Shown piece after piece: positions 9,024-17,981 of a DNA stretch of 64,000 nt. The stretch is taken from the NCBI GenBank assembly GCA_023429375.1, contig JAEYVY010000008.1:1-64000 (forward strand). Reading direction: 5' to 3'. A model generated the notes under the pieces. It did no database searches and was not told the origin of the DNA. It worked only from the letters and a program-made list of their open reading frames with translations. How positions within the stretch are numbered: position 1 is the stretch's first letter; every line of letters begins with the position of its first letter. The position numbers and the translations under genes are program-made. The stretch is from Bacteroidota bacterium (GTDB lineage: Bacteria > Bacteroidota > Bacteroidia > Bacteroidales > Tannerellaceae).

Positions 9024-10700
9024 TTATTGTAACAATTCCTTTTCTGTTAACTTTCCTAAGGTCTTGTAATGCTCATAAATGACCTTGTATTGTTCATGAT
9101 TTTCTTTGTTTGGTATGTATTCTTTGGCAAATCCGAGGCCCATCGCTTTTTGAGCAGATTCAACATCTTTGTAGATGCCTGCAGCTACTGCTGCAAACAT
9201 GGAAGCGCCTAAGGCACAGGCTTGTTCGGCCTTTGCTACTTTGATAGGCATATTTAATACATCGGCGAGAGTCTGCATCACAAAAGGTGATTTTAATGAT
9301 ATACCACCAATCCCGATGACTTGGTCTATCCGAATATTGTTTTCGCGAAAATGATCGACGATGGCTTTTGAGCCAAATGCAGTCGCTTCTACCAAAGCGC
9401 GGAAAATAAGTGGAGCAGTACTTCCTAAATTCAATCCCGTGATTGTACCCTTAACTAATGGCGAGGCATAGGGGGTACGACGGCCATTCAGCCAGTCTGT
9501 TGCCAGAACTGTACTGTCATGAACGGAAATTTCTGTTGCTTTTTCGGATAAAATCGGCAGAACGCGATCGGATGTTTCTTGGATAAGTTTTTGCTTAGTT
9601 TCTTCGTCAACCAACTGAGTTTGACTAAGTATATTTTCTAATGGCCAAGCTAATAGCTTCTTGAACCAAGCGTAAATGTCGCCAAAAGCAGACTGCCCGG
9701 CTTCAAGCCCGATAAGGTTGGGAACTACTGAACCGTCTACTTGACCGCAGATACCCGGAATGAGTTTATCGGCCAACTCTTCGGGAGTGACTACCATAAT
9801 GTCGCAAGTAGACGTGCCGATAACTCGGACGAATGAATAAGGGGTAATTCCGGCACCGACTGCACCCATATGGCAGTCGATAGCCCCAACTCCTACAGCT
9901 ACATGTTCAGGCAAGCCCAAACGAGCTGCCCATTCCTGCGTGAGAGTTCCGACGCAGGTGTCGCATGTATAGGTGTCGGTATATAAATGGTCGCGGAATC
10001 TGGCCAGATAGGGGCTGACTGCAGCGAGAAACTCTTCTGAAGGCAGGCCACCCCATTTTTCGTTCCACATGGCTTTATGACCTGCAGCACAACGGCTTCT
10101 GACTACTTCTTCCGGTTTAGTTCTGCCAGTTATTAAGGCCGGCATCCAATCACAATGCTCAATCCATGAGTAAGCGACTTGGCGAACGGCAGGATCGATC
10201 GTTAAGAGGTGGGCCACTTTTGCCCATACCCATTCGGAGGAGTAAATGCCTCCTTCATAAGCTGTATAGTCTATGCCATTTTCTTTAGCAAGGGTATTAA
10301 TTCCGATAGCTTCTTCTATGGCTGTATGGTCTTTCCATAAAACGAACATGGCATTAGGATTGTCAGAAAATTCGGGAAGCAAGGCAAGAGGAGTGCCATG
10401 CTTGTCGGTAAGAACAGGGGTGCTTCCTGTTGTATCGAATGAAATACCAACAATGTCTTTTGCTATGCCTGCAGGAGCCTTACTGAGTGACTCCTTGATG
10501 ACATATTCCATCGCTTCGATATAGTCTAAAGGATGTTGGCGGTATTGATTCTTAGCCGGATTACAATAAAGTTCTTTCATCCAGCGGGGGTAATATTTAA
10601 CAGCTGAAGCGATCTCATTACCAGATAGTGCGTCGACAATGATTGCCCGGCAAGAGTCTGATCCAAAATCTAATCCAATTACGTAATAGTTTTTTGTCAT
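9024..10700 (-). CDS. araB: ribulokinase
   Basis: This FGGY-family kinase phosphorylates ribulose, the third enzymatic step of arabinose use. The 558-residue length is close to E. coli AraB. The N-terminal ATPase loop GLDFGSDSCRAIIVD, the substrate region ISFDTTGSTPVL and the C-terminal IGIGGISLKSPFVMQTLADVLNMP with EQACALGASMFA are typical. It is followed by tkt and rpiB. No araA or araD is seen in this window. An AraR-like regulator lies just upstream, and two 8-bp direct repeats sit in its promoter region. Confidence 0.92.
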   Translation of the reverse strand: MTKNYYVIGLDFGSDSCRAIIVDALSGNEIASAVKYYPRWMKELYCNPAKNQYRQHPLDYIEAMEYVIKESLSKAPAGIAKDIVGISFDTTGSTPVLTDKHGTPLALLPEFSDNPNAMFVLWKDHTAIEEAIGINTLAKENGIDYTAYEGGIYSSEWVWAKVAHLLTIDPAVRQVAYSWIEHCDWMPALITGRTKPEEVVRSRCAAGHKAMWNEKWGGLPSEEFLAAVSPYLARFRDHLYTDTYTCDTCVGTLTQEWAARLGLPEHVAVGVGAIDCHMGAVGAGITPYSFVRVIGTSTCDIMVVTPEELADKLIPGICGQVDGSVVPNLIGLEAGQSAFGDIYAWFKKLLAWPLENILSQTQLVDEETKQKLIQETSDRVLPILSEKATEISVHDSTVLATDWLNGRRTPYASPLVKGTITGLNLGSTAPLIFRALVEATAFGSKAIVDHFRENNIRIDQVIGIGGISLKSPFVMQTLADVLNMPIKVAKAEQACALGASMFAAVAAGIYKDVESAQKAMGLGFAKEYIPNKENHEQYKVIYEHYKTLGKLTEKELLQ

Positions 10701-10752
10701 GTTGGAATGCTTTAAAGAGTAGCGTGTTAGTTGTTTTAATAAATATGACTGT

Positions 10753-10782
10753 GTGGCTTAAGTGTGTGAAAATAGTGGCTTA
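10753..10782 (-). promoter_or_regulatory. candidate operator: two GTGGCTTA direct repeats upstream of araB
   Basis: GTGGCTTA occurs at 10753-10760 and at 10775-10782. The 22-bp spacing is about two helical turns, placing both copies on one DNA face. They lie 53-82 bp before the araB start and just after the terminator of the upstream operon. Binding by the neighbouring AraR-type protein is inference. Confidence 0.35.
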
Positions 10783-10798
10783 TAGTTTTAGCAAAAAA

Positions 10799-10830
10799 CA
10801 AGAAGTCATGTTTAAGAACATGACTTCTTG
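10799..10830 (-). terminator. intrinsic terminator after the galactose/araR gene block
   Basis: A perfect 14-bp inverted repeat (CAAGAAGTCATGTT, 4-nt loop, AACATGACTTCTTG) is followed on the minus strand by a run of T. It separates the AraR-like gene from araB, so araB must have its own promoter downstream. Confidence 0.85.
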
Positions 10831-10878
10831 CTATATCTTGCCGCAATCAGAGTAGAGATTGGGGCTGTTTCGTGATTA

Positions 10879-11571
10879 TTATATAGACAAACGATATCCT
10901 TCTTCTCTTAGTTTATTATACTTTTCTTTATTGAACTTATAGAGGTAAGCTCCTCGTTTGGAATTCTTTTTGTCTTTTTCATCCAATTTGTCGAGTATAT
11001 TCAAAGAAAGGATTTTTTTTCTGAAGTTTCGTTTATCCAACGGTGTTTGATAAACAGCCTCATATAGATTCTGTAATTGTGGTAATGTAAACTTCTCTGG
11101 TAAAACGTTGAAACCAACAGGATGTGCCGACGCTCTTTTTTTCAAGATAGCTAAGGTGTCTCGAATCATCTGATTATGATCGAAAACTAACTCAGGTACC
11201 TCACTTAATTTACACCATTTTGCATTGAATGCACTAAGCATCTCATTGCTAAATGAATTCATATTGATGACTGAAAAATAAGCTACCGATATAACATGAT
11301 CTCCTGTATCGCGGTTTACTGCACCATATGCGCCTACCTGTTCCATGAATAAATGGTTTATTCCTGTATTTTCGATTAGCACACGTGATGCCGCTTGTTC
11401 CAAACTCTCGCCAGTCTTAACGAATCCTCCCATCAATGACCATTTTCCTTTTTGAGGTTCTATTTTTCTTTTCCAAATTATAACGTAGAGATCACTGTAG
11501 TGAAATCCAAAGATTACACAGTCAACAGCTACATAAAATTGGTCTTCCCTCTGATAAAAAACGGCAGTCAT
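10879..11571 (-). CDS. araR: Nudix-domain transcriptional regulator, AraR/NrtR type
   Basis: This 230-residue protein has an N-terminal Nudix-fold domain (about 10-145) and a C-terminal winged helix (about 160-230, FTLPQLQNLYEAVYQTPLDK and SKRGAYLYKFN). The Nudix box GGFVKTGESLEQAASRVLIE has lost the catalytic REUxEE pattern (RVLIEN), so it probably binds a sugar or nucleotide rather than hydrolysing it. The closest recalled family is AraR of Bacteroides, which controls arabinose genes. It lies 19 bp after galK and upstream of araB. The symbol rests on family resemblance and location. Confidence 0.78.
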   Translation of the reverse strand: MTAVFYQREDQFYVAVDCVIFGFHYSDLYVIIWKRKIEPQKGKWSLMGGFVKTGESLEQAASRVLIENTGINHLFMEQVGAYGAVNRDTGDHVISVAYFSVINMNSFSNEMLSAFNAKWCKLSEVPELVFDHNQMIRDTLAILKKRASAHPVGFNVLPEKFTLPQLQNLYEAVYQTPLDKRNFRKKILSLNILDKLDEKDKKNSKRGAYLYKFNKEKYNKLREEGYRLSI

Positions 11572-11590
11572 GTTGTGGTATTTAGACTAG

Positions 11591-12736
11591 TTAATGTAGT
11601 TTACGTGCACCATCACTGATGACAACATCATAGAGCTTTGGCTCATGTCCGAATTTTTCAGCGTATGCTTTGAACGCTTCACTTACAAATGCATCGTATA
11701 ACTCTTCTTTTACAAGGTTGATTGTGCAACCTCCGAAACCGCCACCCATAACGCGTGAACCTGTTACGCCACATTTCTTTGCAATGTCATTAAGGAAGTC
11801 CAGCTCTTCACAGCTCACTTCATAAAGTTTGCTCATACCGTGGTGAGTTCCGTACATTTTTTCTCCTACGGTTTCGTAATCTCCTTTTTCCAAAGCAGCA
11901 CAAACGTCCATAACGCGTTGAACTTCTTCAATAACATATTCAGCACGCATATAATCTTCTGCACTAACCTTGTCTTTCACTTCTTCAAGCATTTCTAACG
12001 TTGCATCACGCAAGAATTCTACTTCAGGATGGTTTGCACGGATAGCTTTAGCAACAGTTTCGCATGATTCGCGACGTTTGTTATAAGCAGAAGATGCCAA
12101 TTCGTGTTTCACTACTGAGTCGAGCAAAACCAATTTATATCCTTTAGGATCGAATGGGTAGTATTTGTGTTCAAGTGAGCGGCAATCTAATAGCATCAAG
12201 CTTCCTTTCTTCCCGAAAACAGAGGCGAACTGGTCCATGATACCACATTTAACACCTACATAATTGTGTTCGGTTGATTGACCAATCTTTGCAAGTTCGA
12301 ACTTGTCGATACCAAGTGAAAGCATGTCATTCAATGCAAAGGCATAGGTGCTTTCTAGAGCTGCTGATGAAGACATTCCTGCTCCCAGAGGTACATCACC
12401 TGCAAAAACAGTGTCGAATCCTTCAATCTTTCCACCTCTTTTGATAATCTCACGGCATACACCGAAGATATATCTAGCCCAACTTGCTTTTGGAGCATCT
12501 TCTTCGTTAAAGCCAAATTCGGCAGATTCGTTCAAATCTAAAGCGAAAGCACGGATTTTATCAGTGCCGTTCAACTTGATTTCGGCAATCATTCCTTTAT
12601 CAATAGCTCCCGGGAAAACAAAACCTCCATTGTAGTCTGTATGTTCTCCAATTAAATTGATACGTCCTGGTGATGTGTAAACGCTACCTTCAGTCTGGTA
12701 TAACTCGTTGAATTTTGCTCTGATTTTATCTAACAT
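11591..12736 (-). CDS. galK: galactokinase
   Basis: This GHMP-family kinase phosphorylates alpha-D-galactose to galactose 1-phosphate, the first committed Leloir step. The galactokinase signature GRINLIGEHTDYNGG, the ATP-binding loop PLGAGMSSSAALE, CGIMDQFASVFG and the C-terminal GSRVMGGGFGG are present. The 381-residue length is normal. It sits in a galM, transporter, galK, araR order on the minus strand. A hairpin terminator lies 36 bp upstream, so expression may be set by read-through or a separate promoter. Confidence 0.96.
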   Translation of the reverse strand: MLDKIRAKFNELYQTEGSVYTSPGRINLIGEHTDYNGGFVFPGAIDKGMIAEIKLNGTDKIRAFALDLNESAEFGFNEEDAPKASWARYIFGVCREIIKRGGKIEGFDTVFAGDVPLGAGMSSSAALESTYAFALNDMLSLGIDKFELAKIGQSTEHNYVGVKCGIMDQFASVFGKKGSLMLLDCRSLEHKYYPFDPKGYKLVLLDSVVKHELASSAYNKRRESCETVAKAIRANHPEVEFLRDATLEMLEEVKDKVSAEDYMRAEYVIEEVQRVMDVCAALEKGDYETVGEKMYGTHHGMSKLYEVSCEELDFLNDIAKKCGVTGSRVMGGGFGGCTINLVKEELYDAFVSEAFKAYAEKFGHEPKLYDVVISDGARKLH

Positions 12737-12771
12737 GATATTTCAATTTAAGTTAAGTATGTTCCAAAAAA

Positions 12772-12814
12772 GAAGAAATTATCTACTCCTGTTAGGGTGT
12801 TAGATAATTTCTTC
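12772..12814 (-). terminator. intercistronic terminator between the sugar transporter and galK
   Basis: GAAGAAATTATCTA at 12772-12785 is the exact reverse complement of 12801-12814, with a 15-nt loop. On the minus strand the stem runs straight into a T-rich stretch. It would reduce transcription into galK from the galM/transporter promoter. Confidence 0.65.
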
Positions 12815-12841
12815 AAATATAAGTATTTAATCTTTATGAGA

Positions 12842-14128
12842 TTATTCTACAGGGATGTCTTTGTTTACATTCTTGCTTCCGATAAGAGCATAGAATAATA
12901 GGTAACCAAGACCTAACAAGATTACAATGTAAGAAATCTGATATCCTGCGATAGGAACGATCAAACCTTGGATCCAAGGAAGGATACCACCACCGCAAAC
13001 TAATACCATGAAAATACCTGATGCTGCAGCTAAATATTTTCCTAATCCTTCAACTGCAAGGTTGAAAATACTACCCCACATGATTGAAGTACAAAGACCT
13101 ACAAGTAAAAGAAGAAGTGCATTGATAGGAACTTCTGCAATACCGAATCCTAGGCCACCTAATGCATCTGATTGTAGTACAGGTACATTTACCAATGTGG
13201 TTACAGGCAATATCATTGCTAATAAAACTAGAATTGCACCAATACTTGATGTAGTTGCAAGCATAACCTTACTAGCTACTTTACCAGCGATAGAAGCACC
13301 TACAAGACGACCAACAAGCATTAAGAACCAATAAGTACCGCAAACAAAACCTGCGATTGTAGGAGCGATACCGATTTCTTTTACTAACCACAAGTCAAGA
13401 ACACCAGGAGTACCAACTTCAACACCAACGTATACGAAAATAGCTAATGCTCCTAATACGAAGTGACGGAATTTTAATGCGCCAAGCATCAACGCTGACA
13501 GAGGTTCTTTTGTTTTTTCTGCATGAGGCTCGGGTAATGTAGAAACTGCTAATACGATGAATGCAAATGCGAATACACCCATAGCAATGTAAAGAACTGG
13601 GTAAACGTCTGTGATGCTAGTTGATTTTGTAATCTCACCTACAAGTACACCAACCAACATTGGAGTCAATGTTCCAAGTACTGAGTTGAAAGAACCACCA
13701 ATTTGAATCAACTGATTACCTTTATTACCACCACCACCTAGTGTGTTCAACATAGGGTTAACCACCATATTCAACAAACACATAGAGAAACCGGCAACGA
13801 AAGCACCAATCAAATAGATAGTGAAGCTACCTTGTCCACCTGAAAGGTATTGAATAAATACACCAAGGATACCGATAGCGATAGCAGCTAAAGCTGTCTT
13901 TTTGTATCCGAATTTTTGAAGCATGATACCACCAGGGATACCCATTACTGCATATGCAATAAAGTTAGCCAAGTTGCCGAGCAATCCCATTGCAGGAGAA
14001 ACGTCGAACTGAGTGGTCAAGATTTTACCCATAGGAGCAGCCAGGTTGGTAACGAATGCAATCATACCAAACAGGAACATCATAATGATGATGGGCAATA
14101 AGTAGTTTTGCTTGTTCTGTTGTGTCAT
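12842..14128 (-). CDS. glucose/galactose-type MFS transporter
   Basis: This 428-residue inner-membrane protein has about 12 hydrophobic segments and fits the FucP/GluP branch of the major facilitator superfamily, which imports hexoses, usually with protons or sodium. LLGNLANFIAYAVMGIPGG, GYKKTALAAIAIGILG and CLLNMVVNPMLNTLGG (helix 4 region) match the branch. It lies between galM and galK, so galactose or glucose is the likely substrate. The gap to galM is 33 bp. Confidence 0.85.
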   Translation of the reverse strand: MTQQNKQNYLLPIIIMMFLFGMIAFVTNLAAPMGKILTTQFDVSPAMGLLGNLANFIAYAVMGIPGGIMLQKFGYKKTALAAIAIGILGVFIQYLSGGQGSFTIYLIGAFVAGFSMCLLNMVVNPMLNTLGGGGNKGNQLIQIGGSFNSVLGTLTPMLVGVLVGEITKSTSITDVYPVLYIAMGVFAFAFIVLAVSTLPEPHAEKTKEPLSALMLGALKFRHFVLGALAIFVYVGVEVGTPGVLDLWLVKEIGIAPTIAGFVCGTYWFLMLVGRLVGASIAGKVASKVMLATTSSIGAILVLLAMILPVTTLVNVPVLQSDALGGLGFGIAEVPINALLLLLVGLCTSIMWGSIFNLAVEGLGKYLAAASGIFMVLVCGGGILPWIQGLIVPIAGYQISYIVILLGLGYLLFYALIGSKNVNKDIPVE

Positions 14129-14161
14129 TTTTTAGTTTATTTAGGTTGTTAATAAATGCTA

Positions 14162-15238
14162 TTAAAGATTTGCAAATTTATAAATAGTTTTGCTTAAAAA
14201 AAGTTCTCCCGGACGAATTACCGTAGATGGATACTCAGGTTTGTTAGGACTATCGGGAAAATGTTGGGTTTCGAGGCAGAAAGCAGAACGAGCCGGATAG
14301 CGTTGTCTGTTCTTTCCTGGGAAATGTCCGGTCATCCAATTGCCTGTGTATAACTGCACACCCGGTTCGGTAGTATATGTTTCCATTACAATTCCGGTTT
14401 TTGGTGATACACAACGCGCACAGAATGATAATTCATTCCCTTCTTTATTTAATACGTAGGTATGGTCATATCCGTTTCCGAACACAAGTTGTTCGAAATC
14501 ATCATTGATGCGTTCGCCAATAGCGTGAGCTGTACGGAAATCCATAGGAGTACCTGCTACTTCAGCTTTCGGTCCATAAGGGATGGCTGTGCTATCAGTC
14601 GGCAGATAATAGTCTGCGTTTATCGTAAGCAGATGGTCTCCAATAGATGGGTCTCCCGCTCCTGAAAGATTAAAATAGGAGTGGTTGGTCAGGTTTAATA
14701 CTGTAGGTTTATTAGTTTCTGCTTGATAGGTTATCTCTACTTCATTGTCGTTGGTAAGTGTGTAAGTTACCGTAACGCTTAGTTCACCGGGAAAGCCTTC
14801 TTCTCCATCTTCAGATATGTAAGTCAAAGAAACGGATTGTTCATCTAGCTGCTTAATATCCCAAACTTTTGCGTTAAAACCTTTTATGCCCCCATGTAGA
14901 TTGTTGGGTCCGTTGTTTATGGCTAATTGGTTATATTCGATGCCGTCAAGTACGAAGCGACCCTTTGCGATACGATTACCATAGCGACCACATACAGCAC
15001 CGAAATAAGGTTCTTCTGATTGGAGATAATCATCAATTGTGGGATGCCCTGTAACGACATCAATCAATTTGCCGAATTTATCAGGCACCATAAGGGATAC
15101 AATCTTTGCACCATAATTTGTAACGGTTAGTTCTGCACCCTTTTTGTTTGTCAGGATACAAAGTGTTGTATCTTTATCGTCTATTCGTTTGCAAAAATTG
15201 TCAACACGCAAACCCGATAGAGCTATTTTGTTTTTCAT
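14162..15238 (-). CDS. galM: aldose 1-epimerase (mutarotase)
   Basis: This enzyme interconverts the alpha and beta anomers of galactose and glucose, feeding galactokinase. The 358-residue protein carries FGAVCGRYGNRIAKGRF (substrate Arg), the catalytic His in NLTNHSYFNLSG, and the general-base Glu region near the C-terminus (AFCLETQHFPDSPN). No signal peptide is obvious, so it is probably cytoplasmic. It is the first gene of the galactose block. Its promoter should lie in the 293-bp gap shared with rpsF. Confidence 0.94.
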   Translation of the reverse strand: MKNKIALSGLRVDNFCKRIDDKDTTLCILTNKKGAELTVTNYGAKIVSLMVPDKFGKLIDVVTGHPTIDDYLQSEEPYFGAVCGRYGNRIAKGRFVLDGIEYNQLAINNGPNNLHGGIKGFNAKVWDIKQLDEQSVSLTYISEDGEEGFPGELSVTVTYTLTNDNEVEITYQAETNKPTVLNLTNHSYFNLSGAGDPSIGDHLLTINADYYLPTDSTAIPYGPKAEVAGTPMDFRTAHAIGERINDDFEQLVFGNGYDHTYVLNKEGNELSFCARCVSPKTGIVMETYTTEPGVQLYTGNWMTGHFPGKNRQRYPARSAFCLETQHFPDSPNKPEYPSTVIRPGELFLSKTIYKFANL

Positions 15239-15460
15239 GTGTACTTAGAATAGTTGTAAACCGATTGTAAAATTAGTGCTCTTCTCCATTTAGCGACTTA
15301 TTAAAAAGATGTTCTATAGCATGAAATACTTTTATTCATGAGGTTTTTTACGTGATTTGGATATTTGTAAATTATTAGCACTACCTTTATTCATCTTTAA
15401 CCTAAATTGTGATTAAAACAAGACGCTCAATATTATATGATAGCTTTTTGGCTGAAATGT

Positions 15461-15491
15461 TTTGTTCTATTAATATTTCTCCCTACCTTTG
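15461..15491 (+). promoter_or_regulatory. promoter of the rpsF-rpsR-rplI operon
   Basis: TTTG at 15461-15464 and TACCTTTG at 15484-15491, 19 bp apart, match the Bacteroidetes housekeeping promoter. Transcription would start about 7 bp downstream, giving a leader of roughly 33 nt. Confidence 0.8.
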
Positions 15492-15531
15492 CCCCGCAAA
15501 ATTTTTATTAATAATTTAATAACAAGGTAGT

Positions 15532-15885
15532 ATGAACAAGTATGAAACCGTTTTCATTTTGACTCCCGTTTTGTCTGAAGCTCAGATGAAGGAAGCGGTA
15601 GAAAAGTTCACTAACCTTCTGAAAGCAGAAGGCGCTGAAATCGTGAACGAAGAGAATTGGGGTCTGCGTAAGCTGGCTTATCCGATTGAGAAAAAAACTA
15701 CAGGTTTTTATCAATTGATTGAGTTTAACGCAAATCCGGAAACAATCGCAACGTTGGAAATCAACTTCCGCCGTGACGAACGTGTAATCCGTTTCTTGAC
15801 ATTCCGTCAGGATAAATATGCAGCAGAATACGCAGCTAAGAGAAGATCATTGAAGTCATCTAAAGAAACAGTAAAGGAGAATTAA
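15532..15885 (+). CDS. rpsF: 30S ribosomal protein S6
   Basis: This small-subunit protein binds S18 in the platform. It starts MNKYETVFILTPVLSE, contains ENWGLRKLAYPIEKKTTGFY and ends with the charged tail found in Bacteroidetes S6. It is the first gene of a three-gene ribosomal operon, 2 bp before rpsR. No ssb gene lies in between. Confidence 0.97.
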   Translation: MNKYETVFILTPVLSEAQMKEAVEKFTNLLKAEGAEIVNEENWGLRKLAYPIEKKTTGFYQLIEFNANPETIATLEINFRRDERVIRFLTFRQDKYAAEYAAKRRSLKSSKETVKEN

Positions 15886-15887
15886 TC

Positions 15888-16157
15888 ATGGCAGCACCTC
15901 AATCAGAAATCAGATATTTAACTCCACCTTCAGTAGATGTTAAGAAGAAGAAATATTGCCGTTTCAAAAAGAGCGGTATTAAATATATCGATTACAAAGA
16001 TCCTGAATTCTTGAAGAAATTCTTGAACGAACAAGGAAAGATTCTTCCACGTCGTATTACAGGTACTTCATTGAAGTTCCAACGTCGTGTAGCTCAGGCT
16101 GTGAAGAGAGCACGTCATTTGGCTTTGCTTCCTTACGTAACCGATTTAATGAAATAA
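15888..16157 (+). CDS. rpsR: 30S ribosomal protein S18
   Basis: This 89-residue partner of S6 binds 16S rRNA in the platform. KKYCRFKKSGIKYIDYKD, ILPRRITGTSLKFQRRV and AVKRARHLALLPYV are the conserved S18 segments. It sits between rpsF (2 bp gap) and rplI (22 bp gap) and is cotranscribed with both. Confidence 0.97.
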   Translation: MAAPQSEIRYLTPPSVDVKKKKYCRFKKSGIKYIDYKDPEFLKKFLNEQGKILPRRITGTSLKFQRRVAQAVKRARHLALLPYVTDLMK

Positions 16158-16179
16158 TTTAAAAGAGAGGAGACAGAAT

Positions 16180-16623
16180 ATGCAAGTTATTTTGAAAGAA
16201 GATGTAGTTAATTTAGGCTACAAAGACGATATCGTAACTGTAAAAGATGGTTACGGACGTAACTTTCTAATCCCTCAGGGAAAAGCTGTTATCGCATCAG
16301 AATCAGCTAAGAAAGTATTAGCTGAAAACCTTAAACAACGCGCTCATAAATTGGCGAAGATCAAACAGGATGCTGAAGCGTTAGCTGCTAAATTGGAAGG
16401 AGTTTCTTTGACAATCGGAGCAAAGACAAGTTCTTCAGGTACTATCTTCGGTTCTGTAACTAACATTCAAGTAGCTGAAGCTCTTGAAAAAGCAGGACAC
16501 CAAGTAGATCGTAAGGTTATCTATATTAAAGAAGCTGTAAAAGAAGTTGGAAGCTACAAGGCTATTCTTAAATTACACAAAGAAGTGTCTGTGGAAATTC
16601 CTTTCGAAGTAGTTTCTGAATAA
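16180..16623 (+). CDS. rplI: 50S ribosomal protein L9
   Basis: This large-subunit protein has two lobes joined by a long helix. The N-terminal signature MQVILKEDVVNLGYKDDIVTV with GYGRNFLIPQGKA and the C-terminal domain with GTIFGSVT are clear. The 147-residue length is standard. It ends the operon, 44 bp before a strong terminator. Confidence 0.97.
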   Translation: MQVILKEDVVNLGYKDDIVTVKDGYGRNFLIPQGKAVIASESAKKVLAENLKQRAHKLAKIKQDAEALAAKLEGVSLTIGAKTSSSGTIFGSVTNIQVAEALEKAGHQVDRKVIYIKEAVKEVGSYKAILKLHKEVSVEIPFEVVSE

Positions 16624-16667
16624 TATTTTCGAATCTAAACGCCCTGTTTTTAAGGGCTAGAAAATAT

Positions 16668-16705
16668 GCGGGTATTATAAGTTTAGCTTATAGTACCCGC
16701 TTTTT
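16668..16705 (+). terminator. terminator of the rpsF-rpsR-rplI operon
   Basis: GCGGGTATTATAAG pairs with CTTATAGTACCCGC (one wobble) around a 5-nt loop and is followed by TTTTT. Confidence 0.9.
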
Positions 16706-16783
16706 ATTTATAAATCCAAGACTTGCCGCCAGTTCACACTTCATAAATAATGGTAAAATTCATGCGGTATCCCTAAAAAGAAT

Positions 16784-16791
16784 TACTTTTG
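16784..16791 (+). promoter_or_regulatory. possible -7 element for the amidase/MCE genes
   Basis: TACTTTTG fits TAnnTTTG and lies 29 bp before the GTG start of the amidase gene. No clear -33 was seen. Confidence 0.4.
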
Positions 16792-16820
16792 TCATTAAGA
16801 AATATAACTAGGAAAAGGAC

Positions 16821-17957
16821 GTGCGTAAATATCTTCTTTTATATATCAACCTTTTGGCAGCTATGTTTTTATTAATGCCCGGGTTGCATGCGAAAGAAAA
16901 AACTTTTACAATTGTGATTGATCCCGGACATGGCGGGAAGGATCCAGGTGCTATTGGAAGTACAACCAGGGAGAAAACAATTAATCTGGCTGTGGCTTTG
17001 GCCTTTGGTGAAATGATTGAAAAGAATCATCCGGACACTCGTGTTGTATATACGCGCAAGACAGATCGTTTTATTGAGCTCGATGAACGAGCAAATATAG
17101 CCAACCGTAATAAAGCAGATTTGTTTGTGTCTATACATACCAATTCTGTCAAACGAGGTAGTTCTGTACGTGGAACCGAAACATTTACGCTGGGTTTAGC
17201 TAGAACAGACGAAAACCTCGAAGTTGCAATGCGTGAAAACTCGGCCATCTTATTAGAAGATAATTATCTGCAGAAGTATGAAGGGTTTGATCCGACTTCT
17301 TCGGAGTCGTATATTATTTTTGAATTTATGCAGAACAAACATATGGAGCAAAGTATAACATTTGCTTCATCGATACAGAAAGAGTTTGTTCGGGAGAAAA
17401 GAGATAATCGAGGGGTTAAACAAGGAGGTCTTTTGGTATTAAGAAAGACGAGTATGCCGGCTGTATTAGTCGAGTTAGGATTTATTTCCAATAAAACGGA
17501 AGAACGGTATATGGCATCAGCATCTGGTCAGGCAGCTTTAGCGCGAGCGCTCTATAATGCTTTTACTAAGTATAAAAAAGAATACGATCGGAAAAAGGGA
17601 GCATTGGCCGGTGGCACAGTAAGTCGAGTAGCTGAACCGTCAACTGCAGAAGTTACATCTCAAAAAGAAAAACCTCAAGAGGTAAAACCCCAAGCGGCAA
17701 AAACGACAGCACCTAAAAAAGGAACTGTAGTCTATAAAATACAAATTCTATCTACAGATAAGAAATTACCCGCTAATTCACGTGAATTTAAGGGATACAA
17801 AAATGTAAGTTCATTTGTGGAAAAAGGACTTTACAAATATACGTATGGCGAAAGTACTGATTTTAATGAGATACGTCAGTTGAGACGTAAGGTGGCAAAA
17901 GATTTCAAAGATGCATTCATCATAGAATTTGTTGATGATAAAAAAGTTAATAAGTAA
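16821..17957 (+). CDS. N-acetylmuramoyl-L-alanine amidase with C-terminal SPOR-like region
   Basis: This periplasmic zinc enzyme cleaves the amide between MurNAc and the stem peptide during cell separation. A signal peptide (residues 1-24, ending HAKE) precedes the Amidase_3 domain (about 28-245). Zinc ligands are His in IDPGHGGKDPGA, Glu in TTREKTIN and His in VSIHTNS, with the catalytic Glu in LVELGFISN. A Pro/Lys-rich linker (270-305) leads to a SPOR-like tail (VVYKIQILSTDKK) that may target the septum. The start is GTG at 16821, preceded by ggaaaagg. It lies 24 bp before the MCE gene. Confidence 0.9.
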   Translation: MRKYLLLYINLLAAMFLLMPGLHAKEKTFTIVIDPGHGGKDPGAIGSTTREKTINLAVALAFGEMIEKNHPDTRVVYTRKTDRFIELDERANIANRNKADLFVSIHTNSVKRGSSVRGTETFTLGLARTDENLEVAMRENSAILLEDNYLQKYEGFDPTSSESYIIFEFMQNKHMEQSITFASSIQKEFVREKRDNRGVKQGGLLVLRKTSMPAVLVELGFISNKTEERYMASASGQAALARALYNAFTKYKKEYDRKKGALAGGTVSRVAEPSTAEVTSQKEKPQEVKPQAAKTTAPKKGTVVYKIQILSTDKKLPANSREFKGYKNVSSFVEKGLYKYTYGESTDFNEIRQLRRKVAKDFKDAFIIEFVDDKKVNK

Positions 17958-17981
17958 AAGATATTTATATAATTGAATAAA

